From positions 3,100,001 through 3,164,000 of the forward strand of contig CAJQUN010000021.1 of NCBI GenBank assembly GCA_907163345.1: a stretch of 64,000 nucleotides of DNA, written 5' to 3'. This document shows positions 1 through 10,041 of the stretch, in pieces. Position 1 is the stretch's first letter. Each line of letters begins with the position of its first letter. The translations under genes were made by a program, and so were the position numbers. The notes under the pieces were generated by a model that saw only the letters and a program-made list of their open reading frames with translations, had not been told where the DNA came from and ran no database searches. Source of the stretch: Haberlea rhodopensis (lineage: Eukaryota > Streptophyta > Magnoliopsida > Lamiales > Gesneriaceae).

Positions 1-1
1 A

Positions 2-529
2 TGGGCCTACAGGGCCGCATACAAGACCCCGATAGGTATGTCCCCTTATAGACTGATTTTTGGTAAACTGTGTCATCTTCCTGTAGAGTTGGAGCACAAA
101 GCGTACTGGGCAGTGAAGAACTTCAACATGAACTATGATGAAAGTGGAGTGCATAGGAAGCTGCAATTGCAAGAGCTCGAGGAGATTCGAAATGAGGCAT
201 ATGAAAATGCCAGATGTTACAAGGAGAAGACAAAGGATTTTCACGACAAGATGATCTCTAGGAGGCATTTTGAAGTTGGTCAGAAAGTTCTCCTTTACCA
301 TTCCCGCCTTCGTCTATTCCCAGGTAAGCTTCGTTCCAGGTGGCATGGTCCTTATGTAGTTACTAATGTGTCTTCCTATGGTGCAGTTGAGATTCAGAGT
401 TTGGACACCACGAAGACATTCATAGTGAATGGTCACCAATTGAAGCACTATTATGAAGGTGTCCAAGATGAAGACGGAGGACGAGTAGACATCAAGGTGT
501 CTCTAGAAGACCCACCTACCTTCGACTGA
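2..529 (+). CDS. Ty3/gypsy (Athila/Tat-type) integrase C-terminus, 5' end outside window
   Basis: The frame is open from base 2 to a TGA at 527-529, so the visible part is the C-terminal end of a pol polyprotein. It has the plant Ty3/gypsy integrase tail: a SPYRLIFGK start block, a NFNMN segment and a GPY/F-type module (WHGPYVV around codons 115-121), then a short acidic end. Integrase inserts the retrotransposon cDNA into chromosomal DNA. The wording of the motif and the non-coding block that follows fit the non-chromovirus Athila/Tat group. No stop or frameshift is visible here. It is the 3' end of an element lying mostly left of the window. Confidence 0.85.
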   Translation, partial: WAYRAAYKTPIGMSPYRLIFGKLCHLPVELEHKAYWAVKNFNMNYDESGVHRKLQLQELEEIRNEAYENARCYKEKTKDFHDKMISRRHFEVGQKVLLYHSRLRLFPGKLRSRWHGPYVVTNVSSYGAVEIQSLDTTKTFIVNGHQLKHYYEGVQDEDGGRVDIKVSLEDPPTFD

Positions 530-1958
530 GGAAGGGGATAGCGTCGGGCCACCGACGTTAAACAGAGGCGCTGCTTGGGAGGCAACCCAAGGGGAGTTAG
601 TTTCCCTTTTACCCTTTTATTTTATTGCTTTTTAGTTAAACTTTTCTTTTCTCTTGTCTTTTGCCTTACATTGGGGACAATGTAAGATTTAAGTATGGGG
701 GAGGGATTAGTAGCGTGTTATTGTTTTTCCTATTGCAAAAATACAAAAAAAATCGAAAAATTTAAAATTTTGAGCTCATAATTAGTAATGAACACATGCT
801 TAGAATCACTAGCCCATGATGAAACCTAATTGATATCATGCATGCTTTTGAACATAGGTGAATCGTTAACTTTGGAACACTTTGAACTCTAATGCAAAGT
901 GTACTTTGACTTAGTAAGTTGAATATTTTGAGCACATTATTGTCATGACTTGTGAAGTGTGCATAGCTTAGTGAAGATTGTGTGAACTTTGTAATAGTCT
1001 TAAGAAGTCTCTAATACATGCTAGAACTTAACTACATGCTCTTTGAGGCGTATGTCTAGACTACTTGCAAACATGAAAGTGATATAGGCAATCTTTGATG
1101 CGTTTGAGCCTTTCAAGCCTACCATGTAAACAAAATCATTCTCTAGTACCTATTTTGAGCCTTAAATGTAAAAGAATGGTAGTATGCTAAGCATACTAAA
1201 GACCCCCATTCAACATTTCTTGACTAGCTTATCATCCTACCCTTTAAGCCTAAATGTGATTTTAATCCATACCTTTTAAGGGAGTATGATGTATTTCATT
1301 CGAATGCACTTGGGAATCGTTGAAGTATATTTGTGAGCTTAATTGTCAAAAGAATGGAATGCATGAAAGAAAAAGGGATGCCTTGAAAAAAATAGATGAA
1401 AATATGACTCCAAGGGGAGCCAAGGCACAAAAGAAGAGAAGTGTTGAAATAAACCTTGTGCAAAAGAACGAAGTTGAAAAATTCATACAAGAAGAGAAGC
1501 TTTTAGTGTGCATTTCATCATACTCTCTTGTTTGAATATCCTTACCCTTTCTTTCATAAGCCAATACCTAGGCCAAACTACAAGCTAAAAAAGACCTACT
1601 TGATTTGTGTTTGCAAAGTAGCTAAGATAGTGGAGAAGAGTGTGCAAGTGAGCTTATACTTGTGTTAGTGTATGACTTGACCTATTATGGCTTTGCATAT
1701 TTTGGATCTATAATTTGTACACAACACTTGTTTATGACCACACACACACGTTCACTACTTCGTTGGGTACGAAATGTTTAGGGATTGAACTTGTTCCACT
1801 GTTAACTTTTCACCTGCCGTTCATTATTATGCATGTTAAAATTGTTGAGGCATTAAAGTGAGGACAAGTTGCTTTGTTATGAATCTATGAGCCAACCAAA
1901 AATATTGTAGTTTTATTTGTTTACTCGAGGTCGAGTAAAGAGTAAGTATGGGGGAGTT
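530..1958 (+). other. 3' non-coding internal region of the Athila/Tat-type element (no env-like ORF)
   Basis: Between the integrase stop and the LTR are 1.43 kb with no ORF above about 72 codons. Athila relatives often carry an env-like gene here, and none is seen. The first 60 bases hold the GGGAGGCAACCCAA block often found after integrase in plant Athila/Tat elements. A first purine-rich GTATGGGGGAGG tract lies at 695-706 and a second at 1946-1956, just before the LTR. The rest is AT-rich sequence without recognisable features. Confidence 0.65.
1944..1958 (+). promoter_or_regulatory. polypurine tract of the Athila/Tat-type element
   Basis: The sequence AAGTATGGGGGAG with a few T residues ends directly at the TG of the LTR at 1959. 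It is the expected plus-strand primer for reverse transcription. A near copy lies 1.25 kb upstream at 695-706. Confidence 0.75.
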
Positions 1959-3457
1959 TGATGTGACTAGAAATAGACACATCTTGAGTGCTTAATTGTC
2001 TACGATTTGGTAGGTTTTGATAGATAAATTGATATGTATGCTACCTAATCGTATATTTGTGTAATTATAGGAACAATCGAAGAAAACGAGCTAAAAACGA
2101 TGTGTAAAGACCAAGGAGAGACATGGACATGACAAGGACTCAAAGTTGATCAAGAAAAGGGCAAAAACGTAATTTTGGAAGTGGCAATCGATCGCCCGGA
2201 AGTGGCAATCGATCGCCTATGGACAGAAACATTTTCATCAAATTTGAAGAGTCAGCGATCGATCGCGAAGAAGTGGCGATCGATCGCCAAAGTCTACTGG
2301 AGCTCGGCGATCGATCGCCACTTTATAGCGATCGATCGCCTCAATGATTTTTCCGAAAAAAAATAATGCAGCGATCGATCGCCACATTCAAGGCGATCGA
2401 TCGCCGAAGAGTCCGAAAATTAGGAAATTATGTCTTTTACCATGTTTAGAAGATTGTAACCTATTTTATCAACCACCAACCCCCATAACTCGAATTATTC
2501 AGTTCTTAGGCAGAGTTTTTCATAGTTTTTCATACTCTTAGAATTTTTGGAGCTTTTAGGTTAATTTGTTTTCAAGTTTTCTTCAAGAACAACGAAGAAC
2601 GGAACCGGAATCGACAAGCCGGAATCGTGATTTATATTAGTAATTTCTTTTCCTTTATTTATTTAATGTTTTCCATTGAATTTTTATTGTTTTTAGATTT
2701 AATTATGCTAGGCTAAAACTCTTCGATTCTTGGTTGAAGGGATACCTGCTTTTGGAATTGAACCTTTTATGAGAATTTGGTTTGATTGTTGAATTATATT
2801 TTGATTTCAATTCGTTTCTCAAATTTCGAATTCCATGATTGTTGTGTTTGTGTATTAGACCGATCACCTAATATTCAATTGCATAATCGATAGTTTGTTA
2901 AGAAACAACTAAGATCAATAATTAACCGGCTGTAGGTGTTGTTGAATTCTTAGGAGAAACGGTTGAGTAATCAATTTTAACGGCTGTAGTTTTCATTGAT
3001 TAGATTTATCGAACTCATTAGTTTTGAAACTATCATTGATTTAATCATTAACGGCTGTAGTGGTGATTAGAGATTTGGTAAGGGTTGAATTGAATGCTGT
3101 TTTCTCTTTGACTTCGAATAAGATGAGTAGGAATTGAATTTCCAATCGATAGATAATTGAAAGAATTCGAATGTTTTGATTTGATGACTAAAAGATAATT
3201 TTCCAAAAGTACGGTTACCTGGAAACCAAGAATCGCTTCACTCTCATAAGTTTAATCATCTTAGTAATCTCGTTAATTAGTTTAATTTTAGAATTTGCTT
3301 AGTAGTAATCATCATCCTAAAACCCCCTTGTTACTATTCGTTTTTTGCACGAAATAAATTTACCTTCCCTGTGAGATCGATCCCTACTTCCACTACTACA
3401 TATTTTTGCTATTAACTGAAGAAGGGTTAATTTGGGCGTACACGATAAACGCTACCA
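1959..3457 (+). repeat. LTR A, Athila/Tat-type, shared by two internal regions
   Basis: The LTR starts TGATGTGACTAG after the polypurine tract and ends ACCA six bases before the primer binding site, giving 1.5 kb. It carries a cluster of CGATCGATCG palindromes at 2183-2405 and repeated GGCTGTAG words at 2930-3060. Upstream of it is an integrase end and downstream a gag gene, so it acts as 3' LTR of one element and 5' LTR of the next. No second copy is in the window, so its exact borders rest on TG/CA and on the adjacent tracts. Confidence 0.75.
2183..2405 (+). repeat. CGATCGATCG palindrome cluster in LTR A
   Basis: Eight copies of a palindrome, best form GGCGATCGATCGCC, start near 2183, 2204, 2255, 2275, 2306, 2328, 2371 and 2392. 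The first two have GGCA instead of GGCG. Flanking arms are self-complementary, so each copy can form a stem or pair with any other. Frame translations such as AIDR are a by-product and not a protein signal. Confidence 0.9.
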
Positions 3458-3462
3458 AATTT

Positions 3463-3480
3463 TGGCGCCGTTGCCGGGGA
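3463..3480 (+). promoter_or_regulatory. primer binding site, tRNA-Asp type
   Basis: TGGCGCCGTTGCCGGGGA starts six bases after the LTR end. It matches the primer site familiar from Athila-like elements, complementary to a tRNA 3' end ending in the CGGCGCCA pattern. It shows that an internal region begins here. Confidence 0.85.
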
Positions 3481-3678
3481 AGGCAATATTTATTAGTGTC
3501 GATTTTTTTTTATTTCGTTTTTGATATTTGTTTTCCCGCATTACTACTGAGGTTTGTTGATGAGTACATGCGGATCGTTTGATTACAAGGATAATTCATA
3601 TTACGATCCAAAAATCGAGAGGACGCTGCATCAAAGAAGGAGAGATACTCGGAGACAAGAGCGGAGGAAAGGAACGAT

Positions 3679-5070
3679 ATGGCTGCAAACCAAAGTCTAC
3701 GCCAACTGGCCAATCCAGATTTGGACCAACAACCTCTCTGCATAACTTTTCCTGCTTTCGCAACTAATGTAAGTTTTGAACTTAAATTGGGACTCATACA
3801 TTTGTTGCCTTCTTTTCATGGACTCGCAGGAGAGGATCCCCACAAGCATCTGATGGAGTTTCATGTGGTTTGCACCACTATGAAACCGACGGGAATTACT
3901 GAAGATCAGATCAAGTTAAGGGCTTTCCCTTTTTCTCTAAAGGACGCAGCGAAAGAATGGCTATTCTACCTGCCACCAGGATCCATCACAACATGGACGG
4001 ACCTCCAAAGGACATTTTTGGAGAAGTACTTTCCAGCATCAAGAGCGGCTAACATACGCAAGGAGATCTACTCTATTAGACAATTCAGTGGAGAAACATT
4101 GCATGAGTATTGGGAAAGCTTCAAAAAGTTGTGTGCAAGTTGCCCACAACACCAGATAAGTGCACATTTACTCATTCAATACTTTTATGAAGGTTTATTG
4201 TCTAGTGACAGGAACTTAGTCGATGCTGCGAGTGGGGGAGCCTTTGTTGATAAAACACCGGATGATGCGCGGAGCTTGATAGCCAACATGGCGGCCAACT
4301 CACAGCAGTTTGACAACTTTCGACAGGAACCAACACAAAGGAAACAAGGGGAGGTAAATGTTTCCAACCTTGAACAACAACTGATAGATTTGACGTTTCT
4401 TGTGCGTGGTATGTCAGGTGGCAATGTGGGAAAGGTAAAACCTTGTGGTATATGTTTGGAGATGAGTCATACCACTGATGCATGTCCTTCACTTCAAGAG
4501 ACATCAGTTGAGCAAGTGCATGCAGCAGGGGGATTTCCGGGACAGCCCCAACGAAGACATGACCCTTACTCCAACACATACAATCCAGGATGGAGAGACC
4601 ACCCTAACTTGAGTTATGGACCGCAATCGATAAATCACGTTCCTCCTCAAGCGCCACAACAACACCCTCCGCCATACAGACCACCTTTTCAGAGGGCACA
4701 ACAACAACCCAATTATCCTTCTACTACTGACAGGTTAGAGGTTATAATTCAAGATCTTGCTCACAATGTTACTAAATTTCAACAGGAAACAAGATCGAGC
4801 ATTCAAACCTTGAATACCCAAGTGGGTCAAATAGCCACTGCACTTAATAGAGTTGAAGCAACCGGATCAACCACACTACCATCCCAAACAGTGGTGAATC
4901 TGAGAGAACATGTCAATGCAGTCACAACTAGGAGTGTGAAGGAATTGGAGGTATCAGATGAGATAGAGAAAGAACCATCAAAAGGTGAGGAAGAAAAAGA
5001 AAAGGAAGTTGGAGGAAAGACCGGGATAGCACACGAGGCACCAAAAGGTAAGCCCCCCTTCTTTTTCTGA
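3679..5070 (+). CDS. Athila-type gag (capsid/nucleocapsid), N-terminus frameshifted
   Basis: This 463-codon ORF has a retrotransposon gag domain in its first half (FPFSLKDAAKEWL, then FLEKYFPASR) and one CCHC zinc knuckle at residues 256-269 (C-x2-C-x4-H-x4-C). A proline/glutamine-rich linker and a charged Glu/Lys tail follow. Gag packages the element RNA in virus-like particles. The reading frame probably began upstream: an overlapping frame from the ATG at 3560 carries a typical Athila gag N-terminus (tyrosine/aspartate-rich, then arginine-rich) until about 3670. A small indel near there therefore split the gene. After the stop, weak gag-to-protease-like coding continues to about 5160 in another frame. 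No pol follows. Confidence 0.8.
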   Translation: MAANQSLRQLANPDLDQQPLCITFPAFATNVSFELKLGLIHLLPSFHGLAGEDPHKHLMEFHVVCTTMKPTGITEDQIKLRAFPFSLKDAAKEWLFYLPPGSITTWTDLQRTFLEKYFPASRAANIRKEIYSIRQFSGETLHEYWESFKKLCASCPQHQISAHLLIQYFYEGLLSSDRNLVDAASGGAFVDKTPDDARSLIANMAANSQQFDNFRQEPTQRKQGEVNVSNLEQQLIDLTFLVRGMSGGNVGKVKPCGICLEMSHTTDACPSLQETSVEQVHAAGGFPGQPQRRHDPYSNTYNPGWRDHPNLSYGPQSINHVPPQAPQQHPPPYRPPFQRAQQQPNYPSTTDRLEVIIQDLAHNVTKFQQETRSSIQTLNTQVGQIATALNRVEATGSTTLPSQTVVNLREHVNAVTTRSVKELEVSDEIEKEPSKGEEEKEKEVGGKTGIAHEAPKGKPPFFF

Positions 5071-5170
5071 GTATAAAGTACCACCCCCTTTTCCCCAAGC
5101 TTTGAAAGATAACAGGAAGGACGCTGGACTCAAAGGACGTTGGAGATGTTCCAAAGTCATAGGGTGATAG

Positions 5171-6095
5171 GTTTAAGAATTATGAAGGTGGTGGTTAAAG
5201 TGGTCGTGAGATGGACTGAAGGACTGGATGTGTAAGGGTGGAGGCGTGCAAATTTGTGTTGGAGATGAGGCGTGTATGAATTGTGTGAAGGAAGGCTCTG
5301 ATTGGTGGAGTGAAGGAAGGTTATATGTGGAGAACATGGAAGGGGGCGTGTGTTTTGTGGAGGAAAAGATGAAGTTCGTGTGACTTTTTTAGAGAGATAT
5401 GTGGCGTGAAGGTGATTGGTGTAGAGTAGTGGAGCGTGTGGTTTTTTGGTGGAGAGATGGTTGTGATTGGTGGGTGGAGAAGAAGGTGGAGGCGTGTGGT
5501 TGGTTTAGGGTATGTCCCCCTTTGAAAAATCCCTCAATATTGTCTTTCCTTATCATGCATGTCAAGTGAATCTTGTGCATGTAATTCTCGGCCCAATAAA
5601 AATCTGGCAGCTCTTATAATAAATCTGGTGCTTTTTATTTGCTGTCTAAGTTTCCCTTGCTGCGTGACATCCTTATTCAATAATAAATCTGATTGTTTCT
5701 AATTATTCTACTCAATCTGCTATGCAAGGCCCATATGAATTTCTTTCCTTGTTGCTGTCCAACATGCATGAATATGGTAAAAGAATCAAAGATTCCATGC
5801 ACACAAGATTCTTCCTTCTTCAGCTGTACGTGACTTCCTTCTTAAATATGTTGCTGAATCTTCTCATAGTTCCCTTGTTTAAAACTCTTTCTTTGAATAC
5901 AAATCAATGCTCGATTTCATATTTATGTACTTTTGATCATCTTTTGGCTCCTTTCTTCATTTTCTAGCATTTTCACAAAGATTCCTGAAACATGCAAATT
6001 AATACCAATAAATGTAATATTATTCAAGAATCAATGTAAAATACTACTAGAAAACGTCGAAATATATGTGTAAAAATGATACTTATCATATGTCG
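5171..6095. other. no gene seen: G-rich decayed stretch, then AT-rich spacer
   Basis: At about 5170-5520 the plus strand is strongly G-rich with GTGG/GGAG words and many stops. In composition it resembles the antisense strand of chromovirus LTRs elsewhere in the window. From 5580 to 6090 it is AT-rich. No ORF here shows a recognisable domain. The Athila internal region is therefore truncated near 5160. Confidence 0.5.
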
Positions 6096-6566
6096 AAGCG
6101 AGGTAGCGATGAAGATATTTGCCGCTCATATGAAGCGAAGAACACGACCGCTGTCATATTAAAGCGAGGGATATCATTCCGCTATTCTATTGGCGATGGT
6201 TTATGCCACCGGGTATTCTTAGCGATGGTTCATTCCGCTATTCTATTGGCGATGGTTTATGCCGCTGGGTATTCTTAGCGACGGGTCTTTCCGCTACATC
6301 TATTGGCGATGGTTCTTGCCGCCAGGTATCATATAGCGATGGTACATTCCGCTACATCTATGGCGATGCTTCATACCGCCGGATATTCTTTGGGCGATGT
6401 TTTATGACGCTGACTCCATGGCGAGGGATCATGCCGCTGATTCTATAGCGATGGGTTATACCGCTATGTGCGTAGCGCTGGATTATGCCGCCTACGAGTG
6501 ATGGGTGGTGCTGCTTGTGTACCGCTGGTGAACGATGGATACAGGTATTCCGCTATCTTGATAGCG
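6096..6566 (+). repeat. hairpin minisatellite, 19-nt RGCGATGG...CCGCY units every ~28 bp
   Basis: Units start near 6134, 6163, 6192, 6221, 6248, 6277, 6305, 6335, 6362, 6393, 6420, 6447 and 6474. Most are 19 nt with AGCG or GGCG at one end and CGCT or CGCC at the other, for example AGCGATGGTTCATTCCGCT at 6221-6239. The ends are complementary and vary together in several units (AGCG/CGCT versus GGCG/CGCC), with G-T intermediates. The last good stem is CGCTAT...ATAGCG near 6552-6566. Similar units occur in LTRs C and D. Confidence 0.8.
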
Positions 6567-9064
6567 ATGAGGTATGGCATATTACTTTTGTGATCATTAT
6601 TGTGAATATTATGTGTTGTTTTATACCGTCATGTGTTTGACGATGAGATTATGAGTGTCGTGTATCGACGGGTACCGTCATGTGTTTGACGATGTTATTT
6701 GGGATGTCTATGTGGACGCGTGGCATCGTTTTGGTGAATAATACATTCGTGTTTATGTATTTGGTTGTATGGTTTGAGTGCCGATGGTGAGCACATGGTA
6801 GAGTCTGGGTCACTAGTTGACGAGACCTTTTTGCCGAGCAGGTTTGCTCGAGGGAACATTGGATGCATTGTACCGGTGTGTATACCGCATCATGTTGTGG
6901 AGGTAAATATTTGTCGAGCAATGATACCCTTGGGTATGCTCGTTGGATTGGCTAGGGCCAAGTGATTGGTGGTAAGAGTAGTCATTGAGGAAACTACTCG
7001 CTTGTTGCTGTGATGTAGGGTAGACATGGTCACACCCACCCTGAGGGTGTGGGATAAGTCCTAATGGATTAGGATTGCTTCGTGGTTGAGCAAGGACATC
7101 GGGATGTCCATTATCTTTGGTGTGTTAGAGATATGTTGGGTGATGACCCACAACTCTAATGGCTTGTACGGTATGGTATACCGGGATTAGACGTGTGTCT
7201 CTTTGGTAGGTTGGTATGAGCCTATGGGGCCAGCGGATCGCTAGCCAGGTATGGTTGCAATGTTTTAGTGTGCTTGTGATAGCCATTATACTACTTGTTG
7301 GATTCGAGTTCAGTGAATCGTATGATGATACGATGAGGACTTTTGGTAGACTCTTGTAGTCTCTATGTGGCATGATTGAGGCAGGGAATACCTCACGAAG
7401 ATGTTTATATGTCGAATGTTTTGAGAGACTTGTTATGGAGCAGCTCAATTCTGTTGGGAATGCCAACGTGAGTGTCAACAAGTCGTTGTTAGCTCTGATT
7501 GAGCATCCTTGCATAGGAAATACGACGGGAGTCACAATTGGAATTGTGGAGTATAGCTAGTGGGGTAACACTGCTATACTGATTTTATCTCCAGGAGAGA
7601 TTGGTTTGTACTGTCATGGAGACAGCTGGTATTGGTTGTGGGTTGATCGTGAATCAACCGGGGTAAGCCCTACTAGTGTCGGGCTATGTGAAAGCTTCAT
7701 ACTTCCGGTGAGACGTTCGAGGAGACGTCTCCGGAGAATACTCGAGATTGTGTAGTACTATGGTCTTAGTACAGAGCATCTTTTGATGAGTCTACATGGC
7801 GTATACGGGTTTCGTTTTGGTAATAATTGCTTTGATGCACTATTTTGAACCAATTGAGTATTTCAGGGTTCCGGATATATCTTGGTATGAATATATCCAG
7901 TTTCCGAACGGTGGTTCGAGGTTGGAGGGTGATGGATTCATGACATTTTCCTTGAGAGGAAGGCAGTATTGATATACCTGCCGGTTGAGTCTTTTGGGAG
8001 ATTCGTTGTTTTGGTTCGTGTGGTGTTGATGTTGAAATCACACCCTTTAGTTTTGGTTTGTCAACCATCATTCTCCGTGGGGTGAGAATAATTGAGGTTT
8101 GACAACTGGTTTTGGGATTTGGGCATGATTGGAGATACCCGAGTCAATTGCATTGAGTATGCATGTTGTGTTGGTATATGGCATGTATGCCGTGTGTGTA
8201 TACGAATACCAACTCTATTCTGTTCCTTGTTGAACATTGGTTTAGTGTGCTTGGTTTGATGAATCTCCGGTGGGAGATTGTGGCAATTTGAGATTGGTAA
8301 TCTCGATGGCACGATGCATTCTGAGGAATAGTCGAGAGGTTCGTTTGACTTACCTTGAAAGGGCTTCTCGTGTCTTAGGACCGTGGTAATTCTTGCTGGT
8401 CGATTTGATAGCCTTCCTGTTTTAGGATTGTTGAATCCCAAGATAAATGAAAGGTGACCAGGATTCAGATTTGTTTAGTGTCACGGTTGACACGTATGGC
8501 AGGAATGCAATTGTTTGTCTTGCATGACCTCTATGGAACTTGAGACTTTGTGGAGTCTTAATAGTGTGTCAGGACCAAGATATGATTTCTTGGAACACCT
8601 TGTTTTAGACTTCTGTGGTGATGTGTTTTGTGTAGATCAATGACCGTGGGTAATCCGGTCCGGATTGCTAGTGGTGCAACTATTTCCTTTGGAGGAGATG
8701 GACTGGGAAGCAAAAACCGGGTTTTCTGTGAGTATACTGTCGTATGCTAGTAGTCCTCTTCATAGCAATGCGTGTTAAGCATCGTGGGCAAATGGTGGAG
8801 ATATCACGAGAAGATATCTATGTCAGGACCAAGGAAGATTTGGTTGATTTGCAGTCGTGGTGGACTGACTTCTGGGACGATTCACATCGAGGTATGTTGT
8901 TATCTTTCGGGTTTGTATTGATTTTGGCGTTTGCCCTATTTTAGAGCTTGGTGCGAGATTGGTGTTCTCGCAATTGTTAAATCGATTCTAATGTGGTCCA
9001 GAATCGGGGTTATGGCTTTGTTTTGTTTGTGTAGTCCTGGTGTTACGTGGAGTACACCGGTGCA
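6567..9064 (+). other. non-coding internal region of a non-autonomous gypsy-like element, dense in short hairpins
   Basis: About 2.5 kb without a recognisable ORF runs up to a chromovirus-type polypurine tract. That suggests the inside of a LARD-like element with no gag or pol. The plus strand is poor in C and carries perfect inverted repeats with short loops about every 50 bases. Examples are 7059-7074 (TCCTAAT/ATTAGGA), 7094-7109 (GGACATC/GATGTCC), 7533-7548, 7641-7659, 7704-7735, 7873-7898, 8170-8213, 8262-8279, 8652-8666, 8799-8819 and 8952-8972. The longest ORF (8744-8944, 66 codons) resembles nothing I know. Confidence 0.55.
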
Positions 9065-9099
9065 AATTTCGAGGACGAAATTTTATTAGTGGGGCATAA
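9065..9099 (+). promoter_or_regulatory. chromovirus-type pre-LTR motif and polypurine tract
   Basis: The words TTTCGAGGACGAAATTTT and AGTGGGGCATAA lead into TGTGATGTCC. The same GAGGACGAAAT...GTGGGG pattern precedes the LTRs of elements C, D and E on the other strand, so it marks the 3' end of a Tekay/Del-type internal region. Here no integrase coding precedes it. Confidence 0.75.
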
Positions 9100-9896
9100 T
9101 GTGATGTCCTGGGATTATTGGTATTAATCCCGGAGGGTTATTAATCTTTAATGTTTTTTTTATTGTGGCAATTAGGAATTAATTGTGTTTATATGATTCT
9201 TGCGGTGATAATTAATATATGTGTTGGGACTAATTATCTTGGTGAAATGCTTGTCACATGGTAGGCGTGACCCGGTAGAGCATTTCAGGGTGCATGTTAT
9301 GCATGTTGGGTGTTTGGGTATTTTAATGGCTTAAATGAAGTGGGTTGTGTTTATTTGGTAAAGCATGATTTTAATAGGGATTTTGATACTTTGTGGTAAA
9401 ATGCTTTTAAAATATCATGTTGGGGTATTCTATACACCATGCTTTTGTTTAGATGAACATTTAAATCCCATAACATGGCAAGGAAGCCACTTGCACACAC
9501 ATTTACATCCCATCACTCCTCTCTATCAGCTTTTTGGTCCCTAAACACCCTCCACTCATCCATAAGCTGCTATTTTCGTTTTTGAAACAAGAGAGGAGGT
9601 GAAGGCTTTGAAAAAGGGGTCATTTTGTGATTCATTGCTAAAAAACTTGAAGCTCAAGTGGTAAACTTTCATTATTGTAAAGTTTTGTTGAGTATTGGTT
9701 GGTTTTGGTGTTGTATCTTGGGGTTCAAGGGGTAGATCTTGTTCTAACATTGTTGATTCTGTTGGGGGTTAGGTTTTGTAGTGTTTAGATGGTTTTTGGT
9801 TGGTTTTATGTTGTAAATTGAAGTGGGTTTGAGTTGTAGGTGATTTGGCGTTGAAAGGAACTCATTCTTGGAGGTTTCTCACGTTTACAGGGCTGC

Positions 9897-10041
9897 TCGA
9901 TCGATCCGAAAATATTTTCGATCGATCGAGCATGGCAGAATGTGTTTTGTGGCGTTGGAACAGTGGACCGATCGATCGAGATTTTGACCGATCGATCGGA
10001 GGGTGGTTCTCGATCGATCGAGAGGAAATTTCGATCGATCG
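9897..10041 (+). repeat. CGATCGATCG palindrome cluster in LTR B
   Basis: Six sites start near 9897, 9919, 9969, 9989, 10011 and 10032. The arms are CTCGATCGATCGAG or CCGATCGATCGG, unlike the GGC/GCC arms of LTRs A and D, but the ten-base core is the same. The first copy is damaged (GATCC). Confidence 0.88.

Noticed and set aside
530..1958. Possible env-like gene after the Athila integrase
   Set aside because: No ORF above about 72 codons, no signal peptide or transmembrane pattern.
6096..6566. Regularly spaced 19-nt repeats reminiscent of a CRISPR array
   Set aside because: Spacers are only about 8-12 bases, the genome is a plant, no cas genes are present, and the same unit occurs in retrotransposon LTRs.
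6096..6566. 5' LTR of element B
   Set aside because: It lacks the 39-bp repeat and the palindrome cluster of LTR B and matches only the general hairpin unit.
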